This document shows positions 37,542 through 46,522 of a DNA stretch of 64,000 bases, in pieces; positions within the stretch are counted from its first letter, which is position 1; every line of letters begins with the position of its first letter. The translations under genes and the position numbers were made by a program. The DNA comes from Pseudoalteromonas sp. N1230-9 (GTDB lineage: Bacteria > Pseudomonadota > Gammaproteobacteria > Enterobacterales > Alteromonadaceae): the NCBI RefSeq assembly GCF_032716425.1, contig NZ_CP090419.1, positions 3,040,001-3,104,000 of the forward strand. Reading direction: 5' to 3'. The notes under the pieces are model-generated. The model made no database searches, was not told where the DNA came from, and saw only the letters and a program-made list of their open reading frames with translations.

Positions 37542-38355
37542 GTAAGTCGTGACGAGCGCCCCACTCACTCCATGAGCCATCGTAAACACGTAAGTTGGCG
37601 TAACCGCATTCATCGGCACACAATGCAATTGCGCAAGCGGTTACACCTGAACCACAGCTAAACTGTAACTGGGTGTGATGCGGCGCTATGTGTTGCTCAA
37701 ATAATGCCTGCAACTCGCTTAGCGATTTAAGCTCACCGTTATTTAGCACTGTTGCAAGAGATAAACTGTGACTATTTGGAATATGACCACTACGCATGCC
37801 TTCACGCGGCTCTTCGTGTTCGCCGGTAAATCGCTCATAAGGACGAGCATCGAGTGTTAGTGTGCTTTGTTCATCCAGTGAGTTAAGTACTTGCTCAGCA
37901 CTGATAAAGTAATCAGCGCGGGGGCTGGCAACAAAGTTGCCTTGACCAGTAGCAGCTGAATAGCTTGCTTGTGTTGCGTAGCCAAGTGCCTGCCACTTAG
38001 CTAAACCGCCACTTAGAACTTTTACGTTATCAAAGCCCATTGCTTTAAACATCCACCACGCACGCGCTGAACTGAATAAACCTTGATCCTCATAAATGAC
38101 AACCAGAGAGTCTTGGTTAACCCCTGCAAGCTGCATATGCTCTGTAAACTGCTCACTACTGCACATCATACTTGGTATAGGGTTAGTACTATCAGCCAGC
38201 GTCTTTTTGAAATCAAAACGCTGTGCATTAGGCAGCATTGCTTTAGGCGCATACTCACCTGGCATGCCAGGGCGCACCATTCCCGCATCAAAAGTTATGA
38301 TATTTGCATTATTATAATTTTTATTGAGCCATTCTGGCGTGATTATATTTTTCAT
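37516..38355 (-). CDS. sseA: 3-mercaptopyruvate / thiosulfate sulfurtransferase
   Basis: A 279-aa protein with two rhodanese domains. The C-terminal one carries the active-site loop FSCGSGVTACAI with the persulfide Cys at residue 234. The CGSGVT loop is the type found in mercaptopyruvate sulfurtransferases, whereas thiosulfate-specific enzymes usually have CRxGx[RT]. The N-terminal domain contains the typical VVIYEDQGLFSSARAWWMFKAMGFDNVKVLSGG. It transfers sulfane sulphur to thiols or cyanide. Confidence 0.93.
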   Translation of the reverse strand: MKNIITPEWLNKNYNNANIITFDAGMVRPGMPGEYAPKAMLPNAQRFDFKKTLADSTNPIPSMMCSSEQFTEHMQLAGVNQDSLVVIYEDQGLFSSARAWWMFKAMGFDNVKVLSGGLAKWQALGYATQASYSAATGQGNFVASPRADYFISAEQVLNSLDEQSTLTLDARPYERFTGEHEEPREGMRSGHIPNSHSLSLATVLNNGELKSLSELQALFEQHIAPHHTQLQFSCGSGVTACAIALCADECGYANLRVYDGSWSEWGARHDLPIETGPHQ

Positions 38356-38735
38356 TTTGACCTTCCAACTGGAATAACTAACTCTACTTTAAGCTCAAAT
38401 AAGTCTAGATAATACGTTGTATTTAATGTCATATTCATACGCACTTTCTTATTATGATGATAAACTACGAATAAATACATAACTGGGCAAGAACTAGATT
38501 AGATAATAACGGTCTAACCCCAGCAAAATTGAGCCTTATTTTTTCAAAAAATGAGTTGGGTATTGTCATTCATACCCTCTATCATCTTTGAAAAAATAAG
38601 ATGAAAGTAAACTTATTGAGAATGAAAAAGCCCTTGCTAACTAATCTAACGTTAAAAAGATAAGCATTAGCAAGAAATAGTTAAAGATTAATCTCTCAAG
38701 AACATAGCAAATAAAAACATCTCGGCCTCATTCAA
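38356..38735. other. Gene-free gap of 380 bases holding a large nested hairpin
   Basis: I see no coding sequence in this interval. It contains the extended hairpin at 38535-38600 listed separately. The rest is AT-rich and no clear promoter or ribosome binding site could be assigned for the glycosyltransferase that follows. Confidence 0.6.
38535..38600. repeat. 66-nt nested inverted repeat
   Basis: The outer arms CTTATTTTTTCAAA and TTTGAAAAAATAAG are perfect over 14 bp. Inside, ATGA pairs with TCAT and GGGTAT pairs with ATACCC, leaving an 8-base loop. About 24 base pairs can form with two small internal bulges. It could be a structured RNA, a terminator or a remnant of a small mobile element; the sequence does not decide. 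Confidence 0.6.
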
Positions 38736-39740
38736 ATGCCCAAAAACCAAACAATTGATAGTAAAAAAATCCAAGGGAATATACTGGTTGTACTTCCCAA
38801 GTTCATTGGCGATACAATTAATTGCACCCCAGCAATCAAAATGCTTAAAACACTTTACCCGAACAAAAAAATCTATGTGTTAGCACGCCCACATCTTGTT
38901 GAAATGCTATCTAGAGATAACTCGATTGAGGTTATTTCTGATAATCGCTTTGATACGCATCAGCCTTGCTCACTTTTAAGCCAAGCGAGTATATTAAAAA
39001 AAGCCAATATCGACTTAGCAATCATACTAAGAAATTCTCTTTCAGAAGCGCTCCTTTGTTTTGCAGCTAAGATTAAATATCGTATTGGCTATGCACAAAA
39101 TGGACGTTCACCACTACTAACTCACACATTAAAGCTTAATAAAAATCACCATTATATTTACCGCTATTGCCGTTTAATAAACGAGACACATGGGTACCCT
39201 TTTTCAGAAATCCCCAATACCGAAGTGCAAGCTAAAAAGAGTCACTACATAAAACAGAATAAAAAGAAAAAGCTAGGTATTTACTTTGGTGGTAAAAATA
39301 AACGATGCCGTCATTACCCAGAAGATCTCGCAACTCAAACCTTGGAAAAACTTAGTGAAGAGCACCCTGACTGCGATTTTTATATTGTTGGCGATCCTTC
39401 AGAGAAGGATGAGGCTGAGCAGTTAGTCGCTAAACTTAATAATAGCAATGCGTCAATCACGAACCTAGCCGGTCAAACCTCTATGCTAGAAATGCTCGAC
39501 TTAGTTGCGTCTTTAGATTTATTTATTACCATTGACTCTGGCCCTATGCATATTGCAGCCGCCGCAAACATCCCATGTGTGGTATTAGTCGGGTTAGGCA
39601 CATCGCCTTGGAGTACTGTTGCCCCGAAGCAAAAGAATTACATTGCCTTGGTTGCCAACGGCCAGCAATTAATAGACAGTGAACTCATAAGAGACATAAA
39701 GCCTAGCCAAATTTGTGAGGCGGTTAATCAGCTAATTTAA
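38736..39740 (+). CDS. Glycosyltransferase family 9 (heptosyltransferase-like)
   Basis: A 334-aa GT-B enzyme. Motifs are NILVVLPKFIGDTINCTPAIKMLK at about 14-37 and LGIYFGGKNKRCRHYPED near 190. The nucleotide-sugar site is FITIDSGPMHIAAAANIPCVVLVG near 270, followed by GTSPWSTVAPKQ. Relatives add heptose or similar sugars to lipopolysaccharide core or O-chain. It stands alone, not in a cell-envelope cluster, and has no clear ribosome binding site at the ATG. Its stop overlaps the globin gene's stop by four bases. Confidence 0.88.
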   Translation: MPKNQTIDSKKIQGNILVVLPKFIGDTINCTPAIKMLKTLYPNKKIYVLARPHLVEMLSRDNSIEVISDNRFDTHQPCSLLSQASILKKANIDLAIILRNSLSEALLCFAAKIKYRIGYAQNGRSPLLTHTLKLNKNHHYIYRYCRLINETHGYPFSEIPNTEVQAKKSHYIKQNKKKKLGIYFGGKNKRCRHYPEDLATQTLEKLSEEHPDCDFYIVGDPSEKDEAEQLVAKLNNSNASITNLAGQTSMLEMLDLVASLDLFITIDSGPMHIAAAANIPCVVLVGLGTSPWSTVAPKQKNYIALVANGQQLIDSELIRDIKPSQICEAVNQLI

Positions 39741-40156
39741 ATATTGATCACTTGTGAACGCATGGGCGCTAAGCGCTCTAAAAGCGTGTTTTGCAGCCGC
39801 TGAGGTATATGCTGCTCGTCCATTGCGTTTATTAAAAGCTCAACAACGCGGTTAAAGTCTTTTTCAGATATATTCATACCGGTATGAATATCAATCATCG
39901 AATCGCCTGTATAGCTGCAAGGCCCATCGGTCACTGAGCATAAATGTGAAATGAAGCCTTGACGAAAGTGCGCTACATTTGCTTGCTTAAAATACTCAAG
40001 AATCTTGCTATCGTGCCCTATCTGGTTAATAAAACTATCAACCAGCTTTTCTATACCTTGCTGTCCATCCAATTGTTGATAGAGGCTAAGCTGGTTTGTT
40101 GCTCTACACCCACTCAGCAATACCACAAGTGCAAAAACATAAAGAACATATTTCAT
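39737..40156 (-). CDS. Lipoprotein group 1 truncated haemoglobin
   Basis: A 139-aa protein; the start at 40156 overlaps the previous stop as TAATG. The N-terminus MKYVLYVFALVVLLSGC has a lipobox with Cys at residue 17, so it should be lipid-anchored outside the cytoplasm. The globin part begins LYQQLDGQQGIEKLVDSF, has two Cys in HLCSVTDGPCSYTG (residues 73 and 80), and the proximal haem His at residue 91 in DIHTGM. Such globins bind O2 or NO. It is the last gene of the cupredoxin/c-di-GMP/DUF3034 operon. An ATG 30 bases upstream would destroy the clear signal peptide and is rejected. Confidence 0.85.
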   Translation of the reverse strand: MKYVLYVFALVVLLSGCRATNQLSLYQQLDGQQGIEKLVDSFINQIGHDSKILEYFKQANVAHFRQGFISHLCSVTDGPCSYTGDSMIDIHTGMNISEKDFNRVVELLINAMDEQHIPQRLQNTLLERLAPMRSQVINI

Positions 40157-40989
40157 TACCAATATCCTGTCACTGACAAATACCAACCTGTTTGATCATC
40201 TGCTCCCGCAATACGCCCTAAATCAAGCCATGCAGCAGTGACACTAATATGTTTATTAGGAAACCAAGCAATAAATATATCTTTCCAATCTTGTTCCGAA
40301 AGACCAAGATTATTACTTTTTTCACGGTACTCGATACCCACTGCCACCTGATGCGTTAAAAATACAGCACTGGACGCTTCAAATAACAATTTTTCAGCGC
40401 TGTTTTTACCCCCATATCCTAATAAGCCTAATTGGTTAGCCTCGCTGTAACGCACAGTGGTGTTCCAAAACCAATTATATCCAGCAAGTGCCCCTAAGTG
40501 GAGTTTACTTGCTGCAATATAAACATCGGTGCCTTTTGTATCCTCAGCGCCTAAAAGTGAAGCAATTGCACCGTTTTGTAGTTCCTTATGCTGCACTCCC
40601 AAACTTACTTGTGGCCATTCACTGTAAACAATATCACCATAAAGCCTTATTTTAGCCGCACTAATTGATTGTTCAATTTGAGTGTCCAATGCAGGCACAT
40701 CAAATTGCTGCTGCGCATAGCTAAGTTCTACACGATCAAATAAGTTAAACTGCACGCCACACACATCTAAGCGGTAGTCAGTTACATCTGCACGACTACA
40801 AAAGCCGTTGATTGCCACTTCATCAGCGCTTGCATAACCTGCTAATTGCGCCCACGGTACTAACCCGCCTCCAGCACTTCCTTCGACTTGCGAAACCCCA
40901 GGGGTTGCCAGCAACTTTCCCGTTGCAGCGAGACTTGAAGCCGCGCTAGCTAAACAATATAAACCCACAAACCATTTAAGATGCTTCAT
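40156..40989 (-). CDS. DUF3034 outer-membrane protein
   Basis: A 277-aa exported protein with signal peptide ending ASSLAA. The mature start TGKLLATPGVSQVEGSAGGGLVPWAQLAGY is the DUF3034 signature. The rest alternates in the manner of a beta-barrel, and the last residues are YLSVTGYW. It has a Cys pair in NGFCSRADVTDYRLDVCG. Function unknown. It overlaps the c-di-GMP gene by 14 bases and the globin gene by one base, so translation is probably coupled. Confidence 0.85.
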   Translation of the reverse strand: MKHLKWFVGLYCLASAASSLAATGKLLATPGVSQVEGSAGGGLVPWAQLAGYASADEVAINGFCSRADVTDYRLDVCGVQFNLFDRVELSYAQQQFDVPALDTQIEQSISAAKIRLYGDIVYSEWPQVSLGVQHKELQNGAIASLLGAEDTKGTDVYIAASKLHLGALAGYNWFWNTTVRYSEANQLGLLGYGGKNSAEKLLFEASSAVFLTHQVAVGIEYREKSNNLGLSEQDWKDIFIAWFPNKHISVTAAWLDLGRIAGADDQTGWYLSVTGYW

Positions 40990-43291
40990 TGTATTGTGCT
41001 AACCATTGAATAAATTGTTCGGACTTGAGAGGTCGACTTAAATAATACCCTTGTGCATAGTCACACTGTATTTGTGTAAGTAAATCAAGAGATGCTTCAT
41101 TCTCAACCCCTTCTGCTACAACCGAAAAGCCGAGTTGATGGCCTAGGCTTACGGTCGATTGAACTATGTATTGATCTTGCTTAGATTGATCTAGCTTTAA
41201 AATAAAACACTTATCTAGCTTTAATTCATCAATAGGCAGCGATTTCAGACGTCCAAGCGATGTTTGCCCCACACCATAGTCATCCAAAGAAATCTTAACG
41301 CCTAAGCCTTTTAAATTCTCAAGCGCTTTTATTCCTTGCTCTTCATTTTCGATCATGTCGCGCTCTGTAAGCTCGATAGTGATTAAATGACCACTTAACT
41401 GGTGTGTTTTGAGTTGTTTAGCCAAATGAGAGTAGAAGCTCGGGTAAGCAATATCCTGCGCCGACACATTAATAGCTGCCTGCATCGAAATGCCCATTTG
41501 CTGCCACTGCGCAACTTGTGAAACAACCGTCTTAACTACCCAAGCCGTTAACTCAACAATCACACCGGATTGCTCTGCTAAATCGATAAATAACTCTGGG
41601 GAAACCCATTGACCATCTTTACGTTGCCAACGAATCAGTGACTCAACTTTATCAATACATTGCGTTTTAATATTTAGCTTGGGTTGATAGGTCATAAAAA
41701 GCTGCCCGTCATCATCAAATAACGCTTGCTTTAGTTCATCTATAATAGCCAATCGTTCGAGGTGCTCTTCGTCCTCACCTTCTTGATAGTAGTGCACATT
41801 CTTTTGTTCAGATGATGCTGTATCAACGGCAATTAATACACGGCGCATTAAATCATCAGGCTTCACACCTTGCGACATACAATGAACTACACCAGTACTA
41901 AAGCGTAAGGTTATATTTAACCCTCGAATTAAATAGCCCACTTGTAATTGTGCCATTAACTCCATCACACTGCTTTTTAGTTGCCCTGCTTTTTGACTGG
42001 GGAATAAAGTTAAAAACTCATCGCCACCAATTCGAGCATTCACTCCACCAATCTGCTCTGAGTACTGACAAATTCGCTCTGCCACCGCTTTTAAGCATTC
42101 ATCACCAATGCGTGGGCCCAGTTTATCGTTAATATGTCGAAGGCCTCTGATATCAATTGCCACTAAGGTGTAATCAATTCCAAGTCCTAACAAAGACTCC
42201 ATTTTTTCGAGCATGGCACTGCGAGTTAAAAAGCCAGTTAAAGAATCATGACTTGCTTGAAAGCTGATTTGCTGCTCACGCTCTTTAATATCATTACCCA
42301 TATTATTGAAAGCATCGATAAGTGTTGTAATCTCACTACTTTGCTTTTTGCCAACAAAGTCTGCTTGATAATTACCACGGGCAAATTGCTGCGCCAGCAA
42401 TGTAAGCTGTAATAAAGGGGTCGTTAAATTTTTAGCTAAAAAGCCACTGGTCAACACCCCAATGAACACCGTAATAACCGCTAAAATAATGATAGTAAAA
42501 AAGAGTTGCTCAAATTCTCGGTAACTTAACGTTAAGTCTGCACTAAGTAATACTGTAACCTGATGTCCTGACAATGAGGGAAGTTGAATTAAACGATTAC
42601 GATAAACTGGCTTTTCCCCAAAAATCCGATGTGTCATTTTATTATTGAAGTGTTCAAGTACTGAGCTTCCATAAAGGTCATCCGTGAGCGATGTTTCAAC
42701 AACATCATCCTCTTGACCAATAAAGCTCACATCCATTGTAGTCAGGTTTTTCAACTCTTTAGCAACTAAGTCAGTAATTTTGAACCCAACGAGGCTGTAT
42801 GCCACTGTACGAGGCGCTCTCACTGGCAGTAAGATCACCTGATATAAAGTTTTATCAATAATAATAAAATTTGATTGCTCAGCATGCTTCAGCAGTTCAC
42901 GCATCAAAGGGGTAAACTCATCAGAGGTATGATTTAACTCAGTATTTGCCGATACAAGTTGACCCGACAAATCAATTAACATCATTAAATCTGCGTTAAT
43001 ACGCCGACTGTGATTATTTAAAACGCTACTAATTGTGTCGGCATCTTGCGTGGCAATAGCTTGTTTAAAACCAAAATCAGCAGTCAGCACTTTCGCAGCC
43101 GTTAACAATAAGCTTTCTTTGGCGCTAAGATACTGCTTGAACACATTCTCAGCAACATTGATATCTTCAACTAACTTTTGATTATTAAAACGATTTGTTG
43201 ACCACCAAGAACTTAATAAACTCACCAGTGTGGTAAGTAAAACTAAACCCACGCATAGCGCAATAATTCGCCCTCTTAAACTATTAACCAT
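40976..43291 (-). CDS. Membrane Cache-HAMP-GGDEF-EAL c-di-GMP protein
   Basis: A 771-aa protein. TM1 (about 7-28) and TM2 (about 265-287) enclose a periplasmic sensor domain of double-Cache-like length. A HAMP segment (about 288-340) leads to a GGDEF domain with an intact ARIGGDEFLTLF and no RxxD inhibitory site. In the EAL domain the signature is ESL (VESLIRW) while TIELTERD, SLDDYGVGQTSL and the later QGYYLSRPL remain. The first Glu is kept, so phosphodiesterase activity is possible, but the signature is altered and DDYGVG differs from the usual DDFGTG. It overlaps the cupredoxin gene by 8 bases and the DUF3034 gene by 14. Periplasmic sensing of a signal from those neighbours is inference. 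Confidence 0.88.
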   Translation of the reverse strand: MVNSLRGRIIALCVGLVLLTTLVSLLSSWWSTNRFNNQKLVEDINVAENVFKQYLSAKESLLLTAAKVLTADFGFKQAIATQDADTISSVLNNHSRRINADLMMLIDLSGQLVSANTELNHTSDEFTPLMRELLKHAEQSNFIIIDKTLYQVILLPVRAPRTVAYSLVGFKITDLVAKELKNLTTMDVSFIGQEDDVVETSLTDDLYGSSVLEHFNNKMTHRIFGEKPVYRNRLIQLPSLSGHQVTVLLSADLTLSYREFEQLFFTIIILAVITVFIGVLTSGFLAKNLTTPLLQLTLLAQQFARGNYQADFVGKKQSSEITTLIDAFNNMGNDIKEREQQISFQASHDSLTGFLTRSAMLEKMESLLGLGIDYTLVAIDIRGLRHINDKLGPRIGDECLKAVAERICQYSEQIGGVNARIGGDEFLTLFPSQKAGQLKSSVMELMAQLQVGYLIRGLNITLRFSTGVVHCMSQGVKPDDLMRRVLIAVDTASSEQKNVHYYQEGEDEEHLERLAIIDELKQALFDDDGQLFMTYQPKLNIKTQCIDKVESLIRWQRKDGQWVSPELFIDLAEQSGVIVELTAWVVKTVVSQVAQWQQMGISMQAAINVSAQDIAYPSFYSHLAKQLKTHQLSGHLITIELTERDMIENEEQGIKALENLKGLGVKISLDDYGVGQTSLGRLKSLPIDELKLDKCFILKLDQSKQDQYIVQSTVSLGHQLGFSVVAEGVENEASLDLLTQIQCDYAQGYYLSRPLKSEQFIQWLAQYNEAS

Positions 43292-43937
43292 TATTTACCT
43301 TAAACATCTCGCCAAATGTATTTCGTGGTGCAGGTTCCACAGTCTCAACAATAACTTCATAAAACTTTTTAGGAGATTGATTTACAATGAGTGACTGCTT
43401 AAAAGTAATATCGCTTACTTGGTTTGGGTGCCAAATAGTTAAACTTAGTGGATATATAACGTCCTTAAGTGTTGCCATTCCCTGTTGATTTGTTTTTGTA
43501 GCCCGATGATTTTTAGCGACATAAATATAGCCGACCATTGAATCATGGATATTACAACCAAGTACCACAACACCTGAGGTATCAAATTTTTCAGGCTTTT
43601 CGGGTTGCCCCGCATACAGCTTTATATCAAAGACTTTAGCAGGCGAAAAAGAGTAAACATGGTGACGAATATCATCACTATTAGGAAAATCCACTAACTG
43701 CCCTTGTTGAACAATCAGTACCGTAGGAGAAAATTGTTTATTAACTTGATCCATTACCGCGACTGGAAGAGGCGTAGATTCATTATTTTTTATTGCAACC
43801 TGCTCAATAACAGCGTCAGATAACGGATTACCTAGCTGGTCACGAACAACAAATGAAATATCCGCTGCAAACAAAGTTGAACTGGTAAAGAGTGCAAGAC
43901 CACACGTCGCGCGAAGACAATGCGCAAATAAAAACAT
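43284..43937 (-). CDS. Periplasmic cupredoxin-like protein (methylamine-utilisation-like)
   Basis: A 217-aa protein with signal peptide ending LFAAD. The core has the cupredoxin layout: VQQGQLVDFPNSDDIRHHVYSF with His 92 and 93, then VVLGCNIHDSMVGYIYV with Cys 128, His 131 and Met 134, the expected type I copper ligands. The C-terminal part continues as a carboxypeptidase-regulatory-like beta domain. It heads a four-gene operon with its own promoter and overlaps the next gene by eight bases. The annotation methylamine utilisation protein is inherited and no methylamine genes are nearby. Confidence 0.85.
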   Translation of the reverse strand: MFLFAHCLRATCGLALFTSSTLFAADISFVVRDQLGNPLSDAVIEQVAIKNNESTPLPVAVMDQVNKQFSPTVLIVQQGQLVDFPNSDDIRHHVYSFSPAKVFDIKLYAGQPEKPEKFDTSGVVVLGCNIHDSMVGYIYVAKNHRATKTNQQGMATLKDVIYPLSLTIWHPNQVSDITFKQSLIVNQSPKKFYEVIVETVEPAPRNTFGEMFKVNNG

Positions 43938-43971
43938 AGGTTGGTTCCTTGCTTAGCTTATTCTGCTAATT

Positions 43972-43999
43972 AGTATAGATTAATCTTGTGTTAAGTTAA
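43972..43999 (-). promoter_or_regulatory. Promoter of the cupredoxin operon
   Basis: On the minus strand the -35-like TTAACT (43994-43999) and -10 TATACT (43972-43977) are 16 bases apart. The -10 sits about 35 bases upstream of the cupredoxin start codon. The purC terminator lies just upstream, so the operon is independently transcribed. Confidence 0.55.
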
Positions 44000-44020
44000 T
44001 GACTGAAAGCAGGAAAAGCA

Positions 44021-44065
44021 AGAAAAAAGCCAAGCAAACGTACCTAAAACATAAACTTGGCTTAA
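44021..44065 (-). terminator. Terminator of purC
   Basis: The arms AAGCCAAG and CTTGGCTT enclose a 21-base loop, and on the minus strand the hairpin is followed by TTTTTT. It lies about 45 bases after the purC stop codon. Confidence 0.7.
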
Positions 44066-44108
44066 AAATAAGAAAGGCCTTGAAGGAATATTAGGCCTAA
44101 AAATGTGT

Positions 44109-45215
44109 TTAACTGTGTTTAATCAAACCGTATTCGCTGTCTAAAATAGCAATCACTTCACCACGCGGATCGCTTGGTATCGTTATTTTTTCGCCCACTA
44201 TTTTACTTGCGATACCAACATAAGTATCAGACACTTCAAGCATCACAGATTCAGGTAATGTGTAATCTTTTGCTAATTGCTCGCGCTCACCCATACGATC
44301 TTTATTTAACAATACATCACTGTCTGGCACATTATTAATTAATAACTGGCGGAAACCTTCTTTTGAATTTTCAACTATTTTACCATCACGATAAGCAGGG
44401 CCATCCCAAATACGTGATGAATCAGGCGTGCCCACTTCGTCAATATAAATAAGCTTGTCAGAGCCATCGATATCTTCTACATAACCAAACTCAAACTTGG
44501 TATCTACGAAGATTTGGTCAAGCTGTGCTAACTCATCACTAATAAGCTTAAAGCCCTCAACTAGCAATTGCTCATATTTAGCGACATCGTCTTCAGATTT
44601 AAAATTAAATACTGATAGATTATTAGTAATGTTTTCGCGGGTGATATTAACATCGTCCACCTCAGGAATTTCGGCAACACCTGTGATGATCCCTTTTGTT
44701 GATGGTGTAATAAGTACATCATCTAACTTTTGATTAGCTGTTAGACCTTCAGGCAAATCAATACCACAGAAATTGCGTGTACCTTTCGCGTAATCTCGCC
44801 ACATGCTACCTGTAATATATTGGCGAGCAATGGCTTCAACTTTTACAGTGCTTGCTTTACGCACAATCCACACATATGGATGTGGAATATCAACAATGTG
44901 ATTACCTGCAAGACCTGCTTTGTCAAATAACTTAAACCAATGTGATGCCACTGAGTTTAAAGCAATACCTTTACCTGGCACACCATTTAAACCATTTTCA
45001 CCTTGCCAAATACAATCAAACGCAGAAATACGGTCTGAAATAACCATAATAGCTAGCTCAGTTCCCTTTGGAACTTGGTAACCTTTTTCATTAATTAAAC
45101 GAGCGCTGTCTTCATCAGTTAACCAATAAACTGAACGCACTTTACCACTGTGTACCGCACCTTTGGTACGGATCGGTAAATCATCGTTTACGTCTAAAAC
45201 TTTATAGCTAGTCAT
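44109..45215 (-). CDS. purC: SAICAR synthetase (long form)
   Basis: The enzyme joins aspartate to CAIR with ATP in purine synthesis. The start at 45215 is preceded by GGAG; an upstream ATG adds ten residues without a site. The 368-aa product is the long form seen in Vibrio-type gammaproteobacteria, against about 237 aa in E. coli. Motifs include [12 protein letters not shown] near residue 20, [13 protein letters not shown], the substrate region [16 protein letters not shown] and [12 protein letters not shown]. It is not linked to purH or purD here. Confidence 0.96.
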   Translation of the reverse strand: MTSYKVLDVNDDLPIRTKGAVHSGKVRSVYWLTDEDSARLINEKGYQVPKGTELAIMVISDRISAFDCIWQGENGLNGVPGKGIALNSVASHWFKLFDKAGLAGNHIVDIPHPYVWIVRKASTVKVEAIARQYITGSMWRDYAKGTRNFCGIDLPEGLTANQKLDDVLITPSTKGIITGVAEIPEVDDVNITRENITNNLSVFNFKSEDDVAKYEQLLVEGFKLISDELAQLDQIFVDTKFEFGYVEDIDGSDKLIYIDEVGTPDSSRIWDGPAYRDGKIVENSKEGFRQLLINNVPDSDVLLNKDRMGEREQLAKDYTLPESVMLEVSDTYVGIASKIVGEKITIPSDPRGEVIAILDSEYGLIKHS

Positions 45216-45377
45216 GCTATCTCCGAAAGTATTTGGCATGCTCAAATGAGCACATGTATGGGATTGGGGTTATGGCCGCCTATAATAATCTAGACGCTAT
45301 GAAAGCTCAATCATTGCGCTACGATCCGCTTTTCAATTCTCATGACAAAATCAATAAACTTTAAATGTTCTGTAATT

Positions 45378-45407
45378 TTGCTGTCATAAACAAAACTTCG
45401 CTATAAT
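45378..45407 (+). promoter_or_regulatory. Promoter of the CDP-glycerol transferase-like gene and downstream ABC genes
   Basis: The -10 TATAAT (45402-45407) is a full match. The -35-like TTGCTG lies 18 bases upstream. A GC-rich GCGCCC follows the -10, as in growth-rate-controlled promoters. Confidence 0.6.
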
Positions 45408-45432
45408 AGCGCCCTCACAATAGGAGGTTTTC

Positions 45433-46506
45433 TTGGATTACTTAGCAGCTACCGCAGAAAAAAAATACTTAATGTATATTTCACAGAATTATTCATACGC
45501 CATCTTGCGCCCTCTACAGCAAGAAATTTTAGCTCATGGCGGTGAGGTTAAGTGGTTTCTAGAAGGAGATGAGGTTAACCCTGATTTTCTTCACCAAGAA
45601 GAGCAACGTTTGATGTCATTAAACGATGTAAAAGAATGGCAGCCCGATATTGTCTATCTACCAGGAAATATTGTTCCAAACTTTATCCCCGGTAAAAAAG
45701 TCAAAGTTTTTCATGGCTTTAATTCAGGAAAACGCGTTAATAATGGCTTAGATAATCATTTTAAAATTCGTGACTGTTTTGATTTATATTGCACTCAAGG
45801 GCCATCGACTACGACCACCTTTACAGAGCTTGCTCAGAAGCATGGCTACTTTCAAGTAAAAGAAACAGGTTGGCCAACACTGGATCCCTACTTTTCTGAG
45901 GTCGAAAATAACCCTTACGAAGATAAGCAAGATCCGCGTAAAACATTACTCATTTGCTCGACTTTTTCTCGGCGTATCTCACTTGCTCCAAAGCTTTATG
46001 AACAAATTAAAGCATTTAGCGAGCAAGGAAAATGGCGCATTTTAATGCAGTTTCATCCTAAAATGCCAAGCGAACTCGTTGCGCAATATAAAGCGCTACA
46101 AAATGAAAACTTAACCTTTGTAGAAACCGACAATGTTTTACCGCTTCTAAAAGCAGCGGATGTAATGCTCTGTGATACCTCATCGATATTACTGATGTTT
46201 ATTTTACAACGTAAGCCTGTGGTGACCTTCTGCAACCAAAACCCAGATGAGCATCTCGTTGACATTACAGATGCAGATAAAATCGAACAGGCCATCGATT
46301 ATGCTCTCACAGAGCCCGATGAACTAATGGCTAAAATTGAACACTTCTGCCAACAGTTACACCCATATCAGGACGGCTTATCGAGTCAGCGTGTACTTGC
46401 TGCCAGCAATGAATTACTATTGAGCAATCCAGCACTTAAGCCAAAACCACGTAATTTTATTCGTAACCTCAAAATGCGTAAAAAGTTAAATTACTGGCGA
46501 TGGTAA
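45433..46506 (+). CDS. CDP-glycerol glycerophosphotransferase-family protein
   Basis: A 357-aa product from a TTG with AGGAGG five bases upstream, a spacing that supports this start over an internal ATG. The protein has the GT-B-like layout of TagB/TagF enzymes: NYSYAILRPLQQEI, KVKVFHGFNSGKRVNNG near residue 93, CTQGPSTTTTFTEL, GWPTLDPYF near 150, and DVMLCDTSSILLMF near 237. Family members transfer glycerol phosphate or related groups onto surface polymers. In a Gram-negative host the likely target is a capsule or O-polysaccharide, or an unknown one. The ABC-transporter genes follow within 16 bases. Confidence 0.85.
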   Translation: MDYLAATAEKKYLMYISQNYSYAILRPLQQEILAHGGEVKWFLEGDEVNPDFLHQEEQRLMSLNDVKEWQPDIVYLPGNIVPNFIPGKKVKVFHGFNSGKRVNNGLDNHFKIRDCFDLYCTQGPSTTTTFTELAQKHGYFQVKETGWPTLDPYFSEVENNPYEDKQDPRKTLLICSTFSRRISLAPKLYEQIKAFSEQGKWRILMQFHPKMPSELVAQYKALQNENLTFVETDNVLPLLKAADVMLCDTSSILLMFILQRKPVVTFCNQNPDEHLVDITDADKIEQAIDYALTEPDELMAKIEHFCQQLHPYQDGLSSQRVLAASNELLLSNPALKPKPRNFIRNLKMRKKLNYWRW

Positions 46507-46522
46507 CAACTTATAGGTCGTT

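Noticed and set aside
43284..43937. Methylamine dehydrogenase-related gene
   Set aside because: The protein is only a cupredoxin-like fold. No mau genes are nearby, so the inherited name has no support.
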